Shown here in pieces: positions 63,460 to 64,000 of a DNA stretch of 64,000 nucleotides. Under the pieces are notes generated by a model, which saw nothing but the letters and a program-made list of their open reading frames with translations, did not search any database and was not told where the DNA came from. A program made the translations under genes and the position numbers. Each line of letters starts with the position of its first letter. Position 1 is the first letter of the stretch. This stretch comes from Desulfovibrio aminophilus DSM 12254 (GTDB lineage: Bacteria; Desulfobacterota; Desulfovibrionia; Desulfovibrionales; Desulfovibrionaceae), in NCBI RefSeq assembly GCF_000422565.1, contig NZ_AUMA01000007.1, forward strand, positions 124,001 through 188,000, read 5' to 3'.

Positions 63460-63483
63460 CGGCTTCGGGCATTTCCTTTTTTT
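63442..63483 (+). terminator. Terminator overlapping the tatC stop codon
   Basis: GGGAATGC (63442-63449) and GGAGCC (63451-63456) pair with GGCTTC (63461-63466) and GCATTTCC (63469-63476), with two wobbles and small bulges. The stop codon TAG is in the loop, and seven T's follow at 63477-63483. Confidence 0.6.
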
Positions 63484-63519
63484 CATTTTTCCTGCATAGT
63501 CAGGCCTGGAGAGGAGGCG

Positions 63520-64000
63520 ATGGTGGGCAAGCGAAAGGCGACCGTTGCGCGCACGACGCGCGAGACCGACGTGCGTGTGGTTCTGGGCCTTGACGGTTCG
63601 GGCCGCGCCGAGATCTCCACCGGCGTGGGCTTCGCCGACCACATGCTCACTCTGCTGGCCTTCTGGGCCGGTTTCGACCTGACCCTTTCCTGCAAGGGCG
63701 ACCTGGAAGTGGACGCCCACCACAGCCTGGAGGACGTCGGCCTGTCCCTGGGGCAGGCCCTGGCCGAGGCCCTGGGGGAGAAGAAAGGCATCGCCCGCGT
63801 GGGTTGGGCCGAGGTGCCCATGGACGAGTCCTTGGCCCGCGTCACCGTGGACCTCTCCGGCCGCCCCTGGCTCGTGTACGCCGACTCCGTCCTGCCCGCG
63901 ATCATCGCCGGGGAGGAGAAGGACGTCTGGCGCGAATTTTTCAAGTCCCTGGCCATCAAGGCCGGGATGAACCTCCACATCCGCTTCGAATACGGACAGA
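63520..64000 (+). CDS. hisB: Imidazoleglycerol-phosphate dehydratase (5' part, cut by window edge)
   Basis: The first 160 residues of the dehydratase of histidine synthesis. Manganese-binding motifs are present: [18 protein letters not shown] near residue 38 and [17 protein letters not shown] near residue 68. [20 protein letters not shown] matches the central segment. The last part is beyond base 64000. GAGGAGG lies just before the ATG at 63520. The tatB-tatC-hisB order probably marks the start of a his cluster. Confidence 0.95.
   Translation, partial: MVGKRKATVARTTRETDVRVVLGLDGSGRAEISTGVGFADHMLTLLAFWAGFDLTLSCKGDLEVDAHHSLEDVGLSLGQALAEALGEKKGIARVGWAEVPMDESLARVTVDLSGRPWLVYADSVLPAIIAGEEKDVWREFFKSLAIKAGMNLHIRFEYGQ

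Overview
The window is GC-rich, gene-dense bacterial chromosome with about 61 protein genes (two cut by the window edges) and no rRNA, tRNA or CRISPR that I could see. It most resembles a sulfate-reducing member of the Desulfovibrionaceae. The grounds are a CcmE with Cys in place of the heme-binding His and no CcmG/CcmH beside it, a cysteine synthase fused to a decayed cysteinyl-tRNA synthetase, a tungsten-type aldehyde:ferredoxin oxidoreductase, IorAB, a fused FAD/Fe-S lactate-type dehydrogenase, HypF, and lipid A synthesis. The assignment is inference from gene content; no marker gene settles the species.

Layout. 1-3064 (minus): aminotransferase (cut), SlyD-like FKBP, trpS, site-2 protease, response regulator. 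3233-5381 (plus): a TtuB-like sulfur carrier, a TtuA-like tRNA thiolase and a GT2 glycosyltransferase. 5425-6396 is an AT-rich GIY-YIG gene that looks foreign. 6740-11753 (minus): 1180-residue FAD/Fe-S oxidoreductase, ruvX, mltG. 12092-15068 (plus): chemoreceptor and class V aminotransferase. 15138-22132 (minus): TSUP transporter, DUF362 protein, hypF, RlmI-type methyltransferase. 22233-25082: a ModF-like tandem ATPase converging on cysQ and an unknown gene. 25216-29097 (plus): the aldehyde oxidoreductase locus, followed by infA and a cold-shock gene. 29797-39607: lpxB, a sugar dehydrogenase, a BON lipoprotein, a Maf/PAP2/ArnT-like envelope group and the CysK-CysRS fusion. 39659-44374 (minus): TPR protein, iorA, iorB and an enhancer-binding regulator. 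44586-47563: proA, nadD and a GT9 enzyme. 47686-53864 (plus): CorC-like protein and ccmEFABCD with a TPR protein. 54052-58997: livKHMGF. 59016-64000: guaB, guaA, tatB, tatC, hisB (cut).

The most interesting region is 24471-29097. A tungsten-type aldehyde oxidoreductase is followed by a sulfur carrier, an E1-like activating enzyme without the usual zinc cysteines, a very small Cys-rich protein and a TrpF-like barrel whose catalytic Cys is Ala. A gene of unknown function diverges from it across a perfect palindrome. It reads as a cofactor or sulfur-transfer module built around one metalloenzyme. The TtuA/TtuB-like pair, the CysK-CysRS fusion, the CcmE variant and the GIY-YIG island are the next best leads.
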